Assembly (NCBI GenBank): GCA_020721025.1
Contig: DYNO01000075.1
Coordinates: forward strand, 1 to 5,425
Length of the DNA stretch: 5,425 nucleotides
Source: Thiomargarita sp.
GTDB lineage: Bacteria; Pseudomonadota; Gammaproteobacteria; Beggiatoales; Beggiatoaceae
Direction: 5' to 3'
A program made the position numbers and the translations under genes. Of the stretch, positions 5,260 through 5,425 are shown one piece after another. The notes beneath the pieces were generated by a model. It worked only from the letters and a program-made list of their open reading frames with translations. It was not told the DNA's origin and did no database searches. The first letter of the stretch is position 1; each line of letters begins with the position of its first letter.

Positions 5260-5425
5260 ATGAAAACTCAAAAGGGCTTTACCCTGATCGAATTGATGAT
5301 CGTCGTGGCGATTATCGGTATTTTGGCGGCTGTTGCGATTCCTGCATACAGTGATTACCTCAAACGTGCGCAAGTCACTGAAGCCATTGGCTTGATGGGC
5401 GGTTTGAAAGGACCAGCAGAAGAAT
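5260..5425 (+). CDS. pilA: Type IV pilin, major subunit or close homologue (N-terminal part, runs off the window)
   Basis: This is the first 55 codons of a type IVa prepilin, the subunit polymerised into pili used for twitching, adhesion or DNA uptake. The leader is MKTQKG; the prepilin peptidase PilD should cut between Gly6 and Phe7 and methylate the new N-terminal Phe. Mature Glu5 (residue 11), needed for assembly, is present. The hydrophobic assembly helix FTLIELMIVVAIIGILAAVAIPAY follows, then the usual SDYLKRAQVTEAIGL start of the globular domain. The very short leader and the close match to the classical consensus favour a major pilin (PilA/PilE) over minor pilins or type II secretion pseudopilins, but the C-terminal disulfide loop that would help decide lies beyond the edge. 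It is divergent from ftsI, with a strong ribosome site and a long, structured upstream region. Being a pilin is near certain; the exact symbol is less so. Confidence 0.9.
   Translation, partial: MKTQKGFTLIELMIVVAIIGILAAVAIPAYSDYLKRAQVTEAIGLMGGLKGPAEE

Overview
The window looks like a gammaproteobacterial chromosome. ParE follows the E. coli protein almost motif for motif. FtsI has its active-site motifs at nearly the same residue numbers as E. coli PBP3, and a type IVa pilin with a short leader lies at the right edge. The DNA is AT-leaning, especially between genes, and carries a GTAGGGTGCAT-type interspersed repeat of a kind common in gammaproteobacteria, including sulfur oxidisers. A Beggiatoa/Thiothrix-like host is possible, but this is only a guess; nothing here fixes the genus.

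Layout, left to right. (1) 1-193/238, minus strand: the N-terminal part of a DNA methyltransferase that reaches a stop just after its DPPF catalytic motif, so it is a truncated or broken gene. (2) 246-330: an imperfect 85-bp inverted repeat with internal hairpins. (3) 367-2250, minus: parE, topoisomerase IV subunit B, best read from a TTG start with its own extended -10 promoter in the short gap to ftsI. (4) 2369-4072, minus: ftsI (PBP3), the septal peptidoglycan transpeptidase, with its own sigma70-like promoter at 4113-4140. (5) 4141-5259: about 1.1 kb of AT-rich DNA without a convincing gene. It holds seven copies of an 8-bp motif (TGGGCTCA/TGAGCCCA) in mostly alternating orientation, diverged tandem copies of longer units, a duplicated GTAGTGCACTT, two large dyads and candidate promoters for the pilin. 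(6) 5260 to the right edge, plus: the first 55 codons of a type IV pilin gene.

parE and ftsI are both housekeeping genes of the late cell cycle (chromosome decatenation and septation) and lie on the same strand, but each appears to have its own promoter. ftsI is not next to ftsL or murE, its usual division/cell-wall neighbours. The pilin is divergent from ftsI across the repeat-rich region. The least explained part of the window is that intergenic repeat array, together with the palindromic pilin leader.
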